A stretch of 64,000 nucleotides of DNA from Chamaea fasciata (lineage: Eukaryota; Chordata; Aves; Passeriformes; Sylviidae): assembly GCA_029207755.1 (NCBI GenBank), contig JARCOQ010000002.1, positions 58,891,576-58,955,575 of the forward strand, written 5' to 3'. The position numbers and the translations under genes are program-made. Positions 63,851 to 64,000 of the stretch are shown here, in pieces (positions within the stretch are counted from its first letter, which is position 1; every line of letters begins with the position of its first letter). The notes below the pieces were generated by a model. That model was not told the DNA's origin. It ran no database searches and saw nothing but the letters and a program-made list of their open reading frames with translations.

Positions 63851-63878
63851 CAGCTTCATCTAATCAGCTTCATCTAAT
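63851..63878 (+). repeat. Perfect 14-bp tandem duplication
   Basis: CAGCTTCATCTAAT occurs twice without mismatch at 63851 and 63865, followed by CAG. Confidence 0.95.
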
Positions 63879-64000
63879 CAGAGTGCTACATGGACATCTT
63901 CTTGACACTTTTTTTGTTATAAACAAAGATTGTGGATGGGCCTCTTTGTCCATAAATATTTGACCATTATATTTGCTTATGCAACACAAATACATCATTA

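Larger units (their letters stand above)
59788..64000. other. Intergenic desert, no gene recognised
   Basis: A GC-richer unclassified stretch at about 60940-61190 and low-complexity tracts stand out. The rest shows only short chance frames. Confidence 0.5.

Noticed and set aside
1..64000. A novel bacterial-style defence or biosynthetic system
   Set aside because: The window is vertebrate nuclear DNA with one intron-containing gene; no clustered open frames, operon structure or ribosome-binding sites were seen.

Overview
The window looks like vertebrate nuclear DNA from a songbird (passerine). The basis is threefold. There is one clear coding exon, with a vertebrate splice acceptor. There are several copies of the avian CR1 LINE, with the usual 'atcatagaat' terminus. 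At 22986-23130 there is a tRNA-Ile-headed, CR1-tailed SINE of the TguSINE1 type, together with LTRs of types I associate with passerine genomes. No bacterial, phage or plasmid gene, CRISPR array or rRNA gene was seen.

Layout. Positions 1-40862 read as intron of a plus-strand gene. Positions 40863-41545 are its last coding exon, encoding the 226-residue C-terminal cytoplasmic end of a delta-1 protocadherin, best matched to PCDH9. A candidate small upstream exon lies at 32898-32972; its donor phase fits the terminal exon exactly. The 3' UTR follows the stop codon and contains a pentanucleotide microsatellite (42368-42480) and a 136-codon open frame that is probably non-coding. From about 43.5 kb to the end I see AT-rich intergenic desert with no confident gene.

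Mobile DNA. CR1 copies lie on the minus strand at 12753-13370, 14935-15255, 22785-22925, 34000-34185 and 38186-39132, the last with broken reverse transcriptase. A plus-strand CR1 body lies at 58770-59330. Very old, eroded CR1-like sequence is suspected at about 860-2450. Three solo or truncated endogenous-retrovirus LTRs are on the plus strand: 10728-11233 (flanked by CTCCC on both sides), 51793-52373 and 59332-59787. No internal retroviral genes were seen. Simple repeats include long poly-T runs, (TTTA)n, (AAAT)n, AT tracts and one-sided A/C or G/T tracts.

Functionally there is one gene here, a neuronal adhesion receptor, surrounded by typical avian desert. I found nothing that deserves to be called a new biological system. 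The most useful leads are the candidate cassette exon, the dated insertions, a few tandem repeats, and some unexplained stretches of unusual composition.
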